DNA from: Paracoccaceae bacterium
Lineage (GTDB): Bacteria; Pseudomonadota; Alphaproteobacteria; Rhodobacterales; Rhodobacteraceae
Assembly (NCBI GenBank): GCA_013214575.1
Contig: JABSSD010000119.1
Span: 94,015 to 158,014 of the forward strand
Length of the DNA stretch: 64,000 bases
Direction: 5' to 3'
Shown here: positions 54,257-63,474 of the stretch, piece by piece
How the letters are laid out: each line of letters begins with the position of its first letter
Numbering within the stretch: the first letter of the stretch is position 1
Notes under the pieces: model-generated
What the model was told of the DNA's origin: nothing
Database searches by the model: none
The model's input: the letters and a program-made list of their open reading frames with translations, nothing else
Translations under genes and position numbers: made by a program

Positions 54257-56614
54257 TCAGCGCTTTTTCAGCGCATCCAAAAGGGCTGCGCCAAATGCGC
54301 CACCCGCGTCACCGCCCGCCTTTGGTCCTTTTGGGCCTGCGGACATCGGCTGCTTGCCGCGCCCGCCTTGATTGCCTTTGCCCGGCTTGCCGTCAGGCCG
54401 GCCCCCCAGAGCCCCGCCTCGCGCGGCCCGGTCGTCGCGGGACGAAGCGCCGCCATCCTTGCGCATGGTCAGGCCAATGCGTTTGCGGGGCACATCAATT
54501 TCGGTGACGGTGACCTTGACCACCGCTCCGGTTTTCACCACCTCATGCGGGTCTTTGACAAACCGGTCTGCCAACTGGCTGACATGTACCAGACCGTCCT
54601 GATGCACGCCAATGTCGACAAAGGCGCCAAAGGCCGCAACATTGGTCACAGTGCCCTCAAGCACCATACCCGGCTTCAGATCCTTGATGTCTTCGACCCC
54701 GTCGGCAAATGTCGCAGTGACAAAACTGGGGCGCGGATCCCGGCCCGGTTTCTCCAATTCGGCCAGAATGTCACGCACCGTCGGCAGGCCGAACTTATCA
54801 TCTACAAATGCCTCGGCCTGCACCCCGCGCAGGGCGCCCGGATCACTGGCCAGCGCCCGCAGATCGCGCCCGCAAGCCTTTACGATCTTGCGCGCCACTC
54901 GGTAGGCCTCGGGATGTACCGACGAGCCATCCAGCGGCTCGGCGCCATCCCGAATGCGCAGGAAACCGGCACATTGCTCAAACGCCCGCGGCCCCAGACG
55001 CGCCACTTTCAGCAATTCCCGCCGCGAGGCAAAGGCACCGTTCACATCCCGGTGCGCCACAATGGCCTCGGCCAGTCCCGGCCCCAGACCAGAGACATGC
55101 GCCAGAAGAGGTGCCGAGGCCATGTTCAAATCGACACCAACGCCGTTCACCACATCCTCGATCACTGCTTCCAGCGACTTCGACAGCTGGTGCTGATCAA
55201 CGTCATGTTGATACTGACCGACGCCAATCGACTTGGGTTCGATCTTGACCAGTTCAGCCAGCGGATCCTGCAACCGCCGCGCAATCGACACTGCGCCGCG
55301 CAGGCTCACATCCAGATCCGGGAACTCCCGCGCCGCCAGTTCCGATGCGGAATAGACCGAGGCCCCCGCCTCGCTGACCACCACCTTGGTTGGCACTTTC
55401 ACACCCGGCGGCAACAGCTTCAGCGCATCCGCCACCAGTCGCTCGGTCTCACGACTACCGGTACCATTGCCAATGGCAATCAGCTCGACGCCATACTGCA
55501 CCACCAGTTTCAGGATCGCCGCCTTGGCGCCACCAACATCATTCCTTGGCTGAAACGGGTAGAAGGTATCTGTGCCCACCATTTTACCGGTGGCATCGAC
55601 CACTGCCGCCTTGACGCCGGTGCGAATGCCCGGGTCCAGCCCGAGTGTCACCAGCGCACCGGCCGGAGCGGCAAACAGCAGGTCTTTCAGATTGCGCGCA
55701 AACACCCGGATAGCCTCATCCTGCGAGCGCTTGCGCAGCTCGCTCATCAGTTCCAGCATCATCGATAGGCTCAGCTTCAGACGCCAGGCCCAGCCGGCAA
55801 TTTTGCGCAGCCAGATATCTCCGGGGCCGTTGCCCCCCGCCTGCAACTGCGCCGCCACCATGGCTTCGGCACGGGCCGCGCCCTCCTCGGAGTCGGGGCC
55901 GATATCCAGTGTCAGCACGCCCTCATTCGCGCCGCGCAGCATCGCCAGTGCCCGGTGTGACGGCACATCCGCCCAGCGCTCGCGATGATCGAAATAATCC
56001 GAGAACTTGGCGCCCTTATCCTGCTGCCCCTGCACAACCCGAGCGGTCAGAAAAGCCTCTTTCTGCAAGAAACCCCGCAGGTTACCCAGCAAACCAGCGT
56101 TTTCCGTCAGCCGTTCCACCAGAATATCGCGGGCGCCGTTCAGCGCATCCTTCACCGTCTCGACAGTCTCAGAAACAAAGCTCTCGGCCTGCGCCTCGGG
56201 CGCAGTCATCCGATCCGCCAGAACAGCATCCGCCAGCGCCTCCAGCCCATTTTCGCGGGCAATCATCGCCTTGGTGCGGCGCTTCTTCTTATAGGGCAGA
56301 TAGATATCTTCCAGCTGCGCCTTGGTTTCCGCCTTGGCAATTGTGCCGGCCAGTTCGACGGTCAGCTTATCCTGCGCCTTGATGGTCTGCAGAATGCTCG
56401 CACGGCGCGCTTCCAGCTCGCGCAGATAGGACAACCGCTCGGCCAGTGTCCGCAGCTGGGTATCATCCAAGCCCCCGGTCACCTCTTTGCGGTAGCGGGC
56501 GATGAACGGCACGGTCGAGCCTTCATCCAGCAACTTCACGGCCGACACCACCTGTTCAGGTCGGGCGCTGATCTGTGTGGCGATGGAATGGGCGATACGG
56601 CGGGCGGTCTCCAC
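54257..56614 (-). CDS. tex: Tex-family S1 RNA-binding transcription accessory protein
   Basis: 785-residue protein with the standard Tex order. An N-terminal helical Tex domain (ARRIAHSIATQISARPEQVVSAVKLLDEGSTVPFIARYRKEVTGGLDD) is followed by a YqgF-like RNase H fold (LGLDPGIRTGVKAAVVD), helix-hairpin-helix segments (VNGVGVDLNMASAPLLAHVSGLGPGLAEAIVAHRD) and an S1 domain (GMVLEGTVTNVAAFGAFVDIGVHQDGLVHVSQLADRF). A lysine/glycine-rich tail ends the protein. Tex binds nucleic acid and influences transcription; its exact role here is unknown. Confidence 0.95.
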   Translation of the reverse strand: METARRIAHSIATQISARPEQVVSAVKLLDEGSTVPFIARYRKEVTGGLDDTQLRTLAERLSYLRELEARRASILQTIKAQDKLTVELAGTIAKAETKAQLEDIYLPYKKKRRTKAMIARENGLEALADAVLADRMTAPEAQAESFVSETVETVKDALNGARDILVERLTENAGLLGNLRGFLQKEAFLTARVVQGQQDKGAKFSDYFDHRERWADVPSHRALAMLRGANEGVLTLDIGPDSEEGAARAEAMVAAQLQAGGNGPGDIWLRKIAGWAWRLKLSLSMMLELMSELRKRSQDEAIRVFARNLKDLLFAAPAGALVTLGLDPGIRTGVKAAVVDATGKMVGTDTFYPFQPRNDVGGAKAAILKLVVQYGVELIAIGNGTGSRETERLVADALKLLPPGVKVPTKVVVSEAGASVYSASELAAREFPDLDVSLRGAVSIARRLQDPLAELVKIEPKSIGVGQYQHDVDQHQLSKSLEAVIEDVVNGVGVDLNMASAPLLAHVSGLGPGLAEAIVAHRDVNGAFASRRELLKVARLGPRAFEQCAGFLRIRDGAEPLDGSSVHPEAYRVARKIVKACGRDLRALASDPGALRGVQAEAFVDDKFGLPTVRDILAELEKPGRDPRPSFVTATFADGVEDIKDLKPGMVLEGTVTNVAAFGAFVDIGVHQDGLVHVSQLADRFVKDPHEVVKTGAVVKVTVTEIDVPRKRIGLTMRKDGGASSRDDRAARGGALGGRPDGKPGKGNQGGRGKQPMSAGPKGPKAGGDAGGAFGAALLDALKKR

Positions 56615-56703
56615 GGCGGTCTCCTCAGGTCTGTTGGGACACCCTTCTTAGCCGCGCGGGGGAAGGCCGCCAAGAGCAAGATCACCGACCGGGTGAATTT
56701 GGC

Positions 56704-57039
56704 CTAATCACTCTCGCCCGGCAGGTCCGGCGTATAGCCGCTGCCCCAAGACCTCAGCGCCGCCATCATCGGAGCAAGTGCCTTGCCGCTAGCGGTCAGG
56801 TGGTACTCCCAACGGGGCGGGTTTTGCGAGTATTTGCGACGGTCCAATATGCCACCCTCCTCCAACTTGCGCAGCCGGGCTGACAGCGTATTGGGCGAGA
56901 CCTTCAGCACGTCCTGCAAATCCTGGAACCTGCGGGCGCCCTCCAGAAAGAACTCGCGCAGAATCAGCAGCGACCACTGGTCCCCCATCACGTTCGAGGC
57001 CCGCTGGATGGGGCAATTTCGGCGATCCTTATGCGTCAT
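56704..57039 (-). CDS. HxlR-type helix-turn-helix regulator
   Basis: 111-residue winged-helix regulator with the family's N-terminal cysteine (NCPIQRASNVMGDQWSLLILREFF), recognition helix region FQDLQDVLKVSPNTLSARLRKLEEGGILDRRKYSQNPPRWEYHLTASGKAL and a C-terminal LRSWG. Divergent from a membrane protein gene. The intergenic GATAGTTACTATC palindrome is a likely operator. HxlR regulators often respond to electrophiles or redox stress through the conserved Cys. The inducer here is unknown. Confidence 0.88.
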   Translation of the reverse strand: MTHKDRRNCPIQRASNVMGDQWSLLILREFFLEGARRFQDLQDVLKVSPNTLSARLRKLEEGGILDRRKYSQNPPRWEYHLTASGKALAPMMAALRSWGSGYTPDLPGESD

Positions 57040-57088
57040 GGCCTTAATCTATGCATGCCCCTTGCAAATGTGAAGTCACTACATATTT

Positions 57089-57101
57089 GATAGTTACTAT
57101 C
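57089..57101. promoter_or_regulatory. HxlR operator candidate
   Basis: GATAGT-T-ACTATC is a perfect palindrome centred between the two divergent genes. TATAGA (57105-57110) next to it is a plausible -10 box for the membrane protein gene. Confidence 0.6.
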
Positions 57102-57142
57102 CTTTATAGATTAACATGGCCAACCAGAAAACGGAGCCCACA

Positions 57143-57877
57143 ATGTTTGAAATAATCGCGACCTCCTATTTACAGGTCTTCGCAGTGATCCTGCCGGCAC
57201 TGGCGCTCAGCCTGATCACTCTCGGCGCCACAGGGGCAGGCCTGTCAACAAAACGAACAGCCATGGCTGTTGCTGTGGTCGCCACAATATTCGGAGTCTG
57301 GTATGCGCTGGTGGTGGTATTGGCCAAGGCTGGTTTTCTGATGCCGCCCGTGAAATTCACCGATCCGCCCTACGCTCTGATGCCCCTGCTTGGCGGCGCC
57401 GCTCTGCTTTGGGCGCTGGGGCGTTTGACCCACACCGGCCGTCTCATTCTGGGCAATCTGGACCACGTCCACCTGATCAGCATCCAAAGCCTGCGGTTGA
57501 TGGGCGGGCTGTTTCTGGTTGGCTGGGCCATGGGCGTGCTGCCCTGGCAATTCGCCCTACCCGCTGGTGTTGGTGACATTACGGCCGGCATTGCAGCCAT
57601 TCAGGCCACACGCGCCGCACACCGAGGCGACGCCAATGCAGAACAGCTGATCCGCCGCGCCAGTATTATTGGCTTGCTGGACTTTGTGGTGGCCGTCAGC
57701 CTCGGCATCGTGACCTCGCCTGGCGTCCTGCAACTGATGGCCTTTGACAAACCAAACATCATCAACGCCTATCCCTTGGCGCTGTTCCCCATGTTCATCG
57801 TGCCAATCTTCATCGCCTTTCAGCTGTTTTCGCTGCAAGCCCTGCGTCGCGCCACACCGCAGACCGTTGCCGCATGA
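57143..57877 (+). CDS. Multi-pass membrane protein divergent from the HxlR regulator
   Basis: I chose the ATG at 57143 (MFEIIATSYLQVFAVILPAL) because ACGGAG lies 6 nt upstream and the track ATG at 57116 falls only 6 nt after the predicted -10 box. This gives 244 residues with about six hydrophobic segments, ending in a helix (LALFPMFIVPIFIAFQLFSLQAL). No catalytic or transporter signature is recognised. Regulation by the divergent HxlR protein is inferred from the shared promoter region. Confidence 0.75.
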   Translation: MFEIIATSYLQVFAVILPALALSLITLGATGAGLSTKRTAMAVAVVATIFGVWYALVVVLAKAGFLMPPVKFTDPPYALMPLLGGAALLWALGRLTHTGRLILGNLDHVHLISIQSLRLMGGLFLVGWAMGVLPWQFALPAGVGDITAGIAAIQATRAAHRGDANAEQLIRRASIIGLLDFVVAVSLGIVTSPGVLQLMAFDKPNIINAYPLALFPMFIVPIFIAFQLFSLQALRRATPQTVAA

Positions 57878-57973
57878 CAATCTCCAAGAGGCCAGCCAAC
57901 GCACTGGCCTCTTGCCCCGCCAGCCGGGCTGGCCTAGAACGCTGGCAAACCTGATCAAAGGAGCCGGTGCGAC

Positions 57974-59485
57974 ATGCTCGACCTGACATATGAACTGCCC
58001 AAACCCAAGGTGATCTCGGGTGCCAAGCATGACTGGGAACTGGTCATCGGTCTGGAGGTCCACGCTCAGGTCAGCTCCAATGCCAAACTGTTTTCCGGCG
58101 CCTCGACCCAGTTTGGTGCCGAGCCGAACTCAAACGTGGCCTTTGTCGACGCGGCGATGCCCGGCATGCTGCCGGTGATCAACGAATATTGCATCGAACA
58201 GGCGGTGCGCACCGGGCTGGCCCTGAAGGCGCAGATCAACCTGAGTTCCGCCTTTGACCGCAAGAACTATTTCTACCCCGACCTGCCGCAGGGCTACCAG
58301 ATCTCGCAGCTGTATCACCCCATTGTGGGCGAAGGCGAAGTGCTGGTCGAACTGGGCAACGGCTTGGCGCGCAACATTCGCATCGAACGCATCCACATGG
58401 AGCAGGACGCCGGCAAGTCGATCCACGACATGGATCCCAACATGTCCTTTGTCGACCTGAACCGCACCGGTGTTTGCCTGATGGAGATCGTGTCGCGCCC
58501 CGATATGCGCAGCCCCGAAGAGGCCGCCGCCTTTGTTGCCAAACTGCGCCAGATCATGCGTTATTTGGGCACCTGTGACGGCAATATGCAGAACGGCAAT
58601 ATGCGGGCTGACGTCAACGTGTCGATCTGTCGTCCCGGCCAGTATGAAAAATACCAGGAGTCTCAGGACTTCGCCCATCTCGGCACCCGCTGCGAAATCA
58701 AGAACATGAACTCGATGCGGTTCATCCAGCAAGCGATCATTGTTGAGGCTGAACGGCAGATCAAAATCGTCGAGGCTGGCGGCAGTGTGGCCCAGGAAAC
58801 CCGGCTCTATGACGTCGAGAAGGGCGAGACCCGCTCGATGCGCTCCAAGGAAGAAGCGCATGACTATCGCTACTTCCCCGACCCCGACCTGCTGCCGCTG
58901 GAGATTGAGCAGGCCTGGGTTGATGAGATCGCCGCCACCCTGCCGGAACTGCCAGACGCCAAGAAATCGCGTTTTATCGCCGATTTTGGCCTGTCCGACT
59001 ATGACGCCTCGGTGCTGACCGCAGATGTGGAATCGGCCGCGTATTTTGAGGCCGTGGCCGAAGGCCGCAACGGCAAGCTCTCTGCGAACTGGGTGATCAA
59101 CGAACTTTTTGGCCGCCTGAAAGCCGATGACAAAGATATCGCAAACTGCCCGGTCACTCCGGCGCAACTGGGTGGTATTATCGCGCTGATATCGGCGGAT
59201 ACCATCTCCGGCAAGATCGCTAAAGATCTGTTTGAAATCGTCTATTCTGAGGGCGGCGACCCGGCTGAGATCGTCGAGACCCGCGGCATGAAGCAGGTGA
59301 CCGATACCGGCGCCATTGAGGCGGCTTTGGACAAAATCATCGCCGACAACCCGGCGCAGGTGGAAAAGGTCAAGGTGAACCCAAAACTGGCAGGCTGGTT
59401 TGTCGGTCAGGTGATGAAAGCCACCGGCGGCAAGGCCAACCCAAAGGCGGTGAACCAGCTGGTGGCGCAAAAACTCGGCGACTGA
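57974..59485 (+). CDS. gatB: Asp-tRNA(Asn)/Glu-tRNA(Gln) amidotransferase subunit B
   Basis: 503-residue GatB of the GatCAB complex, which amidates misacylated Glu-tRNA(Gln) and Asp-tRNA(Asn). The N-terminal cradle domain reads [54 protein letters not shown] and [25 protein letters not shown] precedes the helical and YqeY-like tail, which ends in [18 protein letters not shown]. gatC and gatA are not adjacent. Followed by two hairpins. Confidence 0.97.
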   Translation: MLDLTYELPKPKVISGAKHDWELVIGLEVHAQVSSNAKLFSGASTQFGAEPNSNVAFVDAAMPGMLPVINEYCIEQAVRTGLALKAQINLSSAFDRKNYFYPDLPQGYQISQLYHPIVGEGEVLVELGNGLARNIRIERIHMEQDAGKSIHDMDPNMSFVDLNRTGVCLMEIVSRPDMRSPEEAAAFVAKLRQIMRYLGTCDGNMQNGNMRADVNVSICRPGQYEKYQESQDFAHLGTRCEIKNMNSMRFIQQAIIVEAERQIKIVEAGGSVAQETRLYDVEKGETRSMRSKEEAHDYRYFPDPDLLPLEIEQAWVDEIAATLPELPDAKKSRFIADFGLSDYDASVLTADVESAAYFEAVAEGRNGKLSANWVINELFGRLKADDKDIANCPVTPAQLGGIIALISADTISGKIAKDLFEIVYSEGGDPAEIVETRGMKQVTDTGAIEAALDKIIADNPAQVEKVKVNPKLAGWFVGQVMKATGGKANPKAVNQLVAQKLGD

Positions 59486-59495
59486 TCTGCATCGA

Positions 59496-59513
59496 TGCAT
59501 GTTCAAACATGCA
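59496..59513 (+). terminator. First hairpin after gatB
   Basis: TGCATGTTCAAACATGCA, a perfect 8-bp inverted repeat with a 2-nt centre, 10 nt after the gatB stop. It immediately precedes a longer hairpin. Confidence 0.55.
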
Positions 59514-59519
59514 CGCGCC

Positions 59520-59562
59520 AGGAAGAGCGTCTGTAGGTCCCTGATCTACAGACGCTCTTCCT
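59520..59562 (+). terminator. Second, 17-bp perfect hairpin after gatB
   Basis: AGGAAGAGCGTCTGTAG and CTACAGACGCTCTTCCT are perfect complements around GTCCCTGAT. This is the longest perfect stem I found. No U-run follows. Confidence 0.65.
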
Positions 59563-59721
59563 AGCGCCAGAAACCCGTTCACAGCTTTTGCGGTAAATTC
59601 AGATTGCCGAGACCTCTGAGATTTCAAACTCTCTTATGGTCCGATTTTCAGCATTTCGACATTTTCAGCATATCGACCCCGCCTATTGTGTCGGGACTCA
59701 CTTTGACGCCGTGTAAAATAG

Positions 59722-60339
59722 CCCCCCGAGGGGGGGGCCTCATCGCAACTGAAGACACTTGGACCTATTTTTTACGTATTGATTTTGGCGGAGTCGGAAC
59801 CTCATCAGGTTGTCTCTCCCTTTGCACTAGAGATCCTTCACCGCTTCGATATCGAAGCGCCACTGGATTTTGACCGCCCCATTCTGCAGCAGCGTAAATA
59901 TGGCCGGGTTAATGCAACTTACTGCAAGCCTTGCATCATTCGGGAACCGGTGATGTTGTCCATAGGCGGGCATTACTCTGATCACCACAAATTGCACTTG
60001 TCGGATAATCTCATGTTATTTCACCTGAAATATATTGACCGGGACATGCTGATGAGCCGCCAGACGCAGCGCCGCCAGCAAACCGTGGCGGGAAACGGTG
60101 AGATTTGGGACACCACTACCGGAAATGGATGGCATCACGACGCCAACGCAATGTCTGATTTTCTACAGAGCTTTTTGGATCGCGGTCTTCCCGAAGACCG
60201 TGGAGTGTCCTTTGACTGGCAACGCCGCCGTATTCAGAAATCATGGCAATTAGATGAGAAAAGCGGATTGTGGAAACACAACCGGCTGCATGATCGCAGA
60301 ACCTACACGCTTCCTGACCGATTTCAGACCATATTCTGA
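59722..60339 (+). pseudogene. Truncated glycosyltransferase-2-like remnant
   Basis: The frame opens at 59722 after a TAG and lacks a normal start; the track uses a TTG at 59779 (186 aa). The readable part contains CKPCIIREPVMLSIGGHYSDHH and LSDNLMLFHLKYIDRDMLMSRQTQRRQ. This resembles the C-terminal half of glycosyltransferase family 2-type proteins of this bacterial group, in which a HLKY-D-R block follows a catalytic half. That N-terminal half is missing. Base composition is more AT-rich than the neighbours and a long G-run sits at the 5' end. I consider it a decayed fragment, possibly acquired; a functional small protein is less likely. Confidence 0.5.
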
Positions 60340-60433
60340 GCGCACGGCGCGTCAGAGGGCGGAGACCTTTGCCTTATGCCGTAGAAACTCGGGAACTGAG
60401 CAAGTAACCCACGGGGTACAGCAACGAATTACC

Positions 60434-60459
60434 AGGGCGGCCAACGGGTCGCCCTTTTC
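60434..60459 (+). terminator. Intrinsic terminator before pepT
   Basis: AGGGCG and CGCCCT arms with a 10-nt loop, followed by TTTCT. It isolates pepT from the upstream remnant. Confidence 0.7.
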
Positions 60460-60529
60460 TGTTGTCCCCTTCATCAGCTTGACTCTCTGCTAGGTGGCCC
60501 GTTCTCTGGGCAAAAATTCAGGAGACACC

Positions 60530-61777
60530 ATGCAGAACAGTTTCAATCAGGAACTCGAAGACCGGCTTGTCCGCTATGCTGCAATCGACAGCCAAAGCGA
60601 CGAAAACTCTCCCTTGGCCCCCAGCACCAAATGCCAGTTCGGGATGTTGCACCTGCTCAAAGAAGAGCTCAGCTCCATTGGCGCACAGGACGTGATGCTG
60701 ACCGAATACGGCGTTGTACTGGCGACCATTCCAGGCACTGTCCCGGGGCCAACGATTGGCTTCCTTGCCCATGTGGACACGGCGCCGCAGTTCAATGCAA
60801 CAGGCGTCAAACCACGGGTGATCAAGGGCTACAACGGCGGTGATATCAGCTTCCCGGACAATCCCGACCTGGTGTTGTCTCCGGCCGAGCATCCCTATCT
60901 GGCGACCAAACAGGGCCACACTCTGGTCACGGCATCTGGCACCACTCTTTTGGGCGCCGATGACAAGGCAGGGGTGTCGATCATCATGACGATGGCACGT
61001 CATATGCTGGATAATCCAGACATCCGGCGCGGTCCAATCCGCATCGCCTTTACCCCGGACGAAGAAATTGGCCGCGGCGTGGGCGACGCGCTGATCACCG
61101 ATCTGGCCGCCGATTTTGCCTATACTCTGGATGGCGGCGAAGTGGGCGAGATCGAATTTGAGAGCTTCTCGGCTGACCGCGCCGTTGTCAGCATTACTGG
61201 CGTCTCTATCCATCCCGGGTTGGCAAAAGAGAAAATGGTCAACGCCATCCACCTTGCCGCCAAGATCATACAGACGCTGCCGCAGGCAACCATGACCCCC
61301 GAGACCACCGATGACCGCGACGGCTTTATCCATGCCACAGATATGCTTGGCGGCTCCTCTGAAATGGTGATCAAACTGATCCTTCGTGATTTTGAGATGG
61401 AGGGGCTGGCGGCCAAAGGCGACATCCTGCGGCAGGTCTGTGATGCGGTACAGGCCACGGAACCCCGCGCATCCATCACTTGCGAAATCTACCCGCAATA
61501 CCGCAACATGCGCTACTGGCTAGAGAAAGACATGACACCGGTTGAGCTCGCCCGGGAGGCCAGCAAGGCGCATGGGATCGAACCGGTGTCAGTGCCCATT
61601 CGCGGCGGCACCGACGGCTCGCGGCTCACGGAACTGGGTATCCCGGCGCCAAATATCTTTACCGGAATGCAAAACATCCACGGACCGCTGGAATGGATCT
61701 CGGTGCAGGACATGGTGACCGCAACCGAAGTTTGCCTGTCGCTGGCCAGCCTGGCGGCGGATAAGCAGGCCGGATAA
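60530..61777 (+). CDS. pepT: Peptidase T (tripeptidase)
   Basis: 415-residue M20B metallopeptidase that releases the N-terminal residue of tripeptides. The start MQNSFNQELEDRLVRYAAIDSQSDE at 60530 follows AGGAGACACC; the track ORF adds 12 codons. Metal-site motifs are GFLAHVDTAPQFNATG, LLGADDKAGVSIIM, ITFTPDEEIGRG-type (here IAFTPDEEIGRGVGDA), TLDGGEVGEIEFESF and IHPGLAKEKMVNAIHLA. C-terminal PIRGGTDGSRLTELGIPAPNIFTG is also typical. Likely cytosolic, working with pepN on imported peptides. Confidence 0.95.
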   Translation: MQNSFNQELEDRLVRYAAIDSQSDENSPLAPSTKCQFGMLHLLKEELSSIGAQDVMLTEYGVVLATIPGTVPGPTIGFLAHVDTAPQFNATGVKPRVIKGYNGGDISFPDNPDLVLSPAEHPYLATKQGHTLVTASGTTLLGADDKAGVSIIMTMARHMLDNPDIRRGPIRIAFTPDEEIGRGVGDALITDLAADFAYTLDGGEVGEIEFESFSADRAVVSITGVSIHPGLAKEKMVNAIHLAAKIIQTLPQATMTPETTDDRDGFIHATDMLGGSSEMVIKLILRDFEMEGLAAKGDILRQVCDAVQATEPRASITCEIYPQYRNMRYWLEKDMTPVELAREASKAHGIEPVSVPIRGGTDGSRLTELGIPAPNIFTGMQNIHGPLEWISVQDMVTATEVCLSLASLAADKQAG

Positions 61778-61919
61778 AGCCCCCCAAGGCAAATCAGATT
61801 GGGCGCTGGAGTGATACCGGCGTCCAATTATGCGATGTGCCGCTGGCGTCACATTCCCGCCTTGGCCTAGCCCGCGGCTCTTGCTAAACACATGCAACAA
61901 ACAAACGATCCGGATCATA

Positions 61920-62405
61920 ATGATGTTCGAGTACAAAGTTGTTCCCGCCCCCGCCAAGGGCACCAAGGCCAAAGGGGTAAAGACGCCTCAGGGGCGGTTT
62001 GCCGTGACCATTGAGCAGCTGCTGAATGACATGGGGGCCGACGGCTGGGAGTTTCAACGCGCTGAGCTGTTGCCCAGCGAGGAACGCTCGGGGCTGACCG
62101 GATCAACCACCCATTGGCGCAATGTGATGGTGTTTCGCCGCTCCACCGGCGATGTGGAGATAAGCAGACCCGCCGCACAGGCTGATCACAGCCCCGCCCT
62201 CGCGGCGATCCACGCGCCCGAAACGGTGCCGCTGACCGCAACCGCAGGCGACCCTCAGGCCGCTGCGGGGGCCATCCCGGTGCCCGGTGCCGGGGCCCGG
62301 GAAATGCAGGCCGATGATGGTGTCGAAGAGCTGAGCCCGGTGGCCGGCGTCACCGCCGCGCTGAAAGCCCGCGCCAAACAGCAAAGCGACGAGGACGGCC
62401 AGTAA
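61920..62405 (+). CDS. DUF4177 domain protein with long Ala-rich tail
   Basis: 161 residues from the first of two adjacent ATGs (MMFEYKVVPAPAKG). Residues 1-70 have the DUF4177 pattern FEYKVVPAP...FAVTIEQLLNDMGADGWEFQRAELLPSEER and end in WRNVMVFRR. The remaining 90 residues are a low-complexity Ala/Pro-rich tail. The function of the domain is unknown. The tail's composition suggests disorder. It lies 142 nt after pepT. Confidence 0.75.
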   Translation: MMFEYKVVPAPAKGTKAKGVKTPQGRFAVTIEQLLNDMGADGWEFQRAELLPSEERSGLTGSTTHWRNVMVFRRSTGDVEISRPAAQADHSPALAAIHAPETVPLTATAGDPQAAAGAIPVPGAGAREMQADDGVEELSPVAGVTAALKARAKQQSDEDGQ

Positions 62406-62432
62406 TCAGGCCGCTCCCCGCCCGCCTCTTGA

Positions 62433-62687
62433 TCAGGCGTCGATGTCCAGCGCCAGCGCGTGGATGCGCGGCACAATATCACCCAGCGCCTTGTGCACCA
62501 TGCGATGACGCTGCAGCCGGTTTTGTCCGCCAAAGGCGGCGGCCCGGATCATCACGTTAAAATGGCTCTCGCCGTGCCCGTCGTGCCCCGCATGGCCGCG
62601 GTGGCTGTCACTGTCGTCTTTGACCTGTAATTCGGACGGCTCAAACGCCTGTTGCAGCCGGTTTTCGATCTCTTGCCTGATGTTCAT
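62433..62687 (-). CDS. BolA family protein
   Basis: 84-residue BolA-like protein from MNIRQEIENRLQQAFEPSELQVKDDSDSH; the track ORF adds 5 codons. The conserved SHFNVMIRAAAFGGQNRLQRHRMVHKALGDI block is the BolA fold with its FxGxxxxxRH region. An unusual His/Gly-rich insert (SHRGHAGHDGHGESH) precedes it. BolA proteins usually bind a monothiol glutaredoxin and a [2Fe-2S] cluster. It is divergent from a J-domain gene, an arrangement I know from related genomes. Confidence 0.88.
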   Translation of the reverse strand: MNIRQEIENRLQQAFEPSELQVKDDSDSHRGHAGHDGHGESHFNVMIRAAAFGGQNRLQRHRMVHKALGDIVPRIHALALDIDA

Positions 62688-62792
62688 CGCCTCATTTCCC
62701 ATATTATTTTCGTTACCCCCTTCTATCTGCCGCTGTGTAGATTAAAGTGTTTGCTCCGAGTCGAATAGATGCATCGTAGAAGGTGGACCCCC

Positions 62793-63425
62793 ATGAGCAA
62801 GTCAGATCCTTTCGGTTTCGATATGTCGGTCCGATCCGCCAAGAAAAAAAACCCGCGCGGGCGGCGCAGCATGTCCGGAGCCTCCGAGACCTCCGTGCGT
62901 GAATGCCACCACGAAGGCTGCCAGGAGGCCGGCAAGTTCCGCGCCCCCAAGGCGCCAGACGTGCTGGATGATTACTTTTGGTTCTGCCAAGAGCACGTCC
63001 GTGAATACAACAGTAAGTGGAGCTTCTTTGACGGCACGACCGAGGCCGAATTGAACGCCCAGTCGTCCAAGGACAAGGTCTGGGAACGCGAAACCCGGCC
63101 AATAGGCGATCCCGAGGCACGGGCCTGGGCCCGGTTGGGCATCGAGGACCCGCAGCAGGTTTTGGGTAGTAACGCCACCCAGAATCCCGGCAAAAACGGC
63201 GGCAGTACCGGCCGTCGCCTGCCTGCCACCGAACGTCGCGCGATCGAGATTCTGGAGGCCAGTGATGGCTGGAGCAAGATTGAGATCCGCAAGGCCTATA
63301 AGAAACTGATCAAAGTGCTGCACCCGGACATGAACGGCGGCGACCGCTCGCAGGAAGAACAGCTGCAAGAGGTGATGTGGGCCTGGGATCAGATCAAGGA
63401 CAGCAGAAGTTTCAAGGAAAAGTAA
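62793..63425 (+). CDS. J-domain (DnaJ-like) protein
   Basis: 210 residues from MSKSDPFGFDMSVRSAKKK at 62793; the track ORF adds 8 codons. The N-terminal half contains a Cys/His-bearing segment (CHHEGCQEAGKFRAP...FWFCQEHVREYN) that may bind zinc. The C-terminal 55 residues are a J domain: WSKIEIRKAYKKLIKVLHPDMNGGDRSQEEQLQEVMWAWDQIK with the HPD motif that activates Hsp70 ATPase. Divergent from bolA, and followed by a strong terminator. Confidence 0.88.
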   Translation: MSKSDPFGFDMSVRSAKKKNPRGRRSMSGASETSVRECHHEGCQEAGKFRAPKAPDVLDDYFWFCQEHVREYNSKWSFFDGTTEAELNAQSSKDKVWERETRPIGDPEARAWARLGIEDPQQVLGSNATQNPGKNGGSTGRRLPATERRAIEILEASDGWSKIEIRKAYKKLIKVLHPDMNGGDRSQEEQLQEVMWAWDQIKDSRSFKEK

Positions 63426-63449
63426 CCTGCTGGAAAGGCGCTGAAATCT

Positions 63450-63474
63450 GGGTGGCTTTGGCCACCCTTTTTTT
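63450..63474 (+). terminator. Intrinsic terminator of the J-domain gene
   Basis: GGGTGGC-TTTG-GCCACCC followed by seven T residues, a textbook rho-independent terminator. Confidence 0.9.

Noticed and set aside
54197-55768. 523-aa plus-strand ORF
   Set aside because: It is antisense to tex along its whole useful length, rich in His/Arg/Gln as expected for the reverse of a high-GC gene, and has no family motif.
58130-59506. 458-aa minus-strand ORF over gatB
   Set aside because: Antisense shadow of a well-identified gatB, with no ribosome-binding site or recognisable domain.
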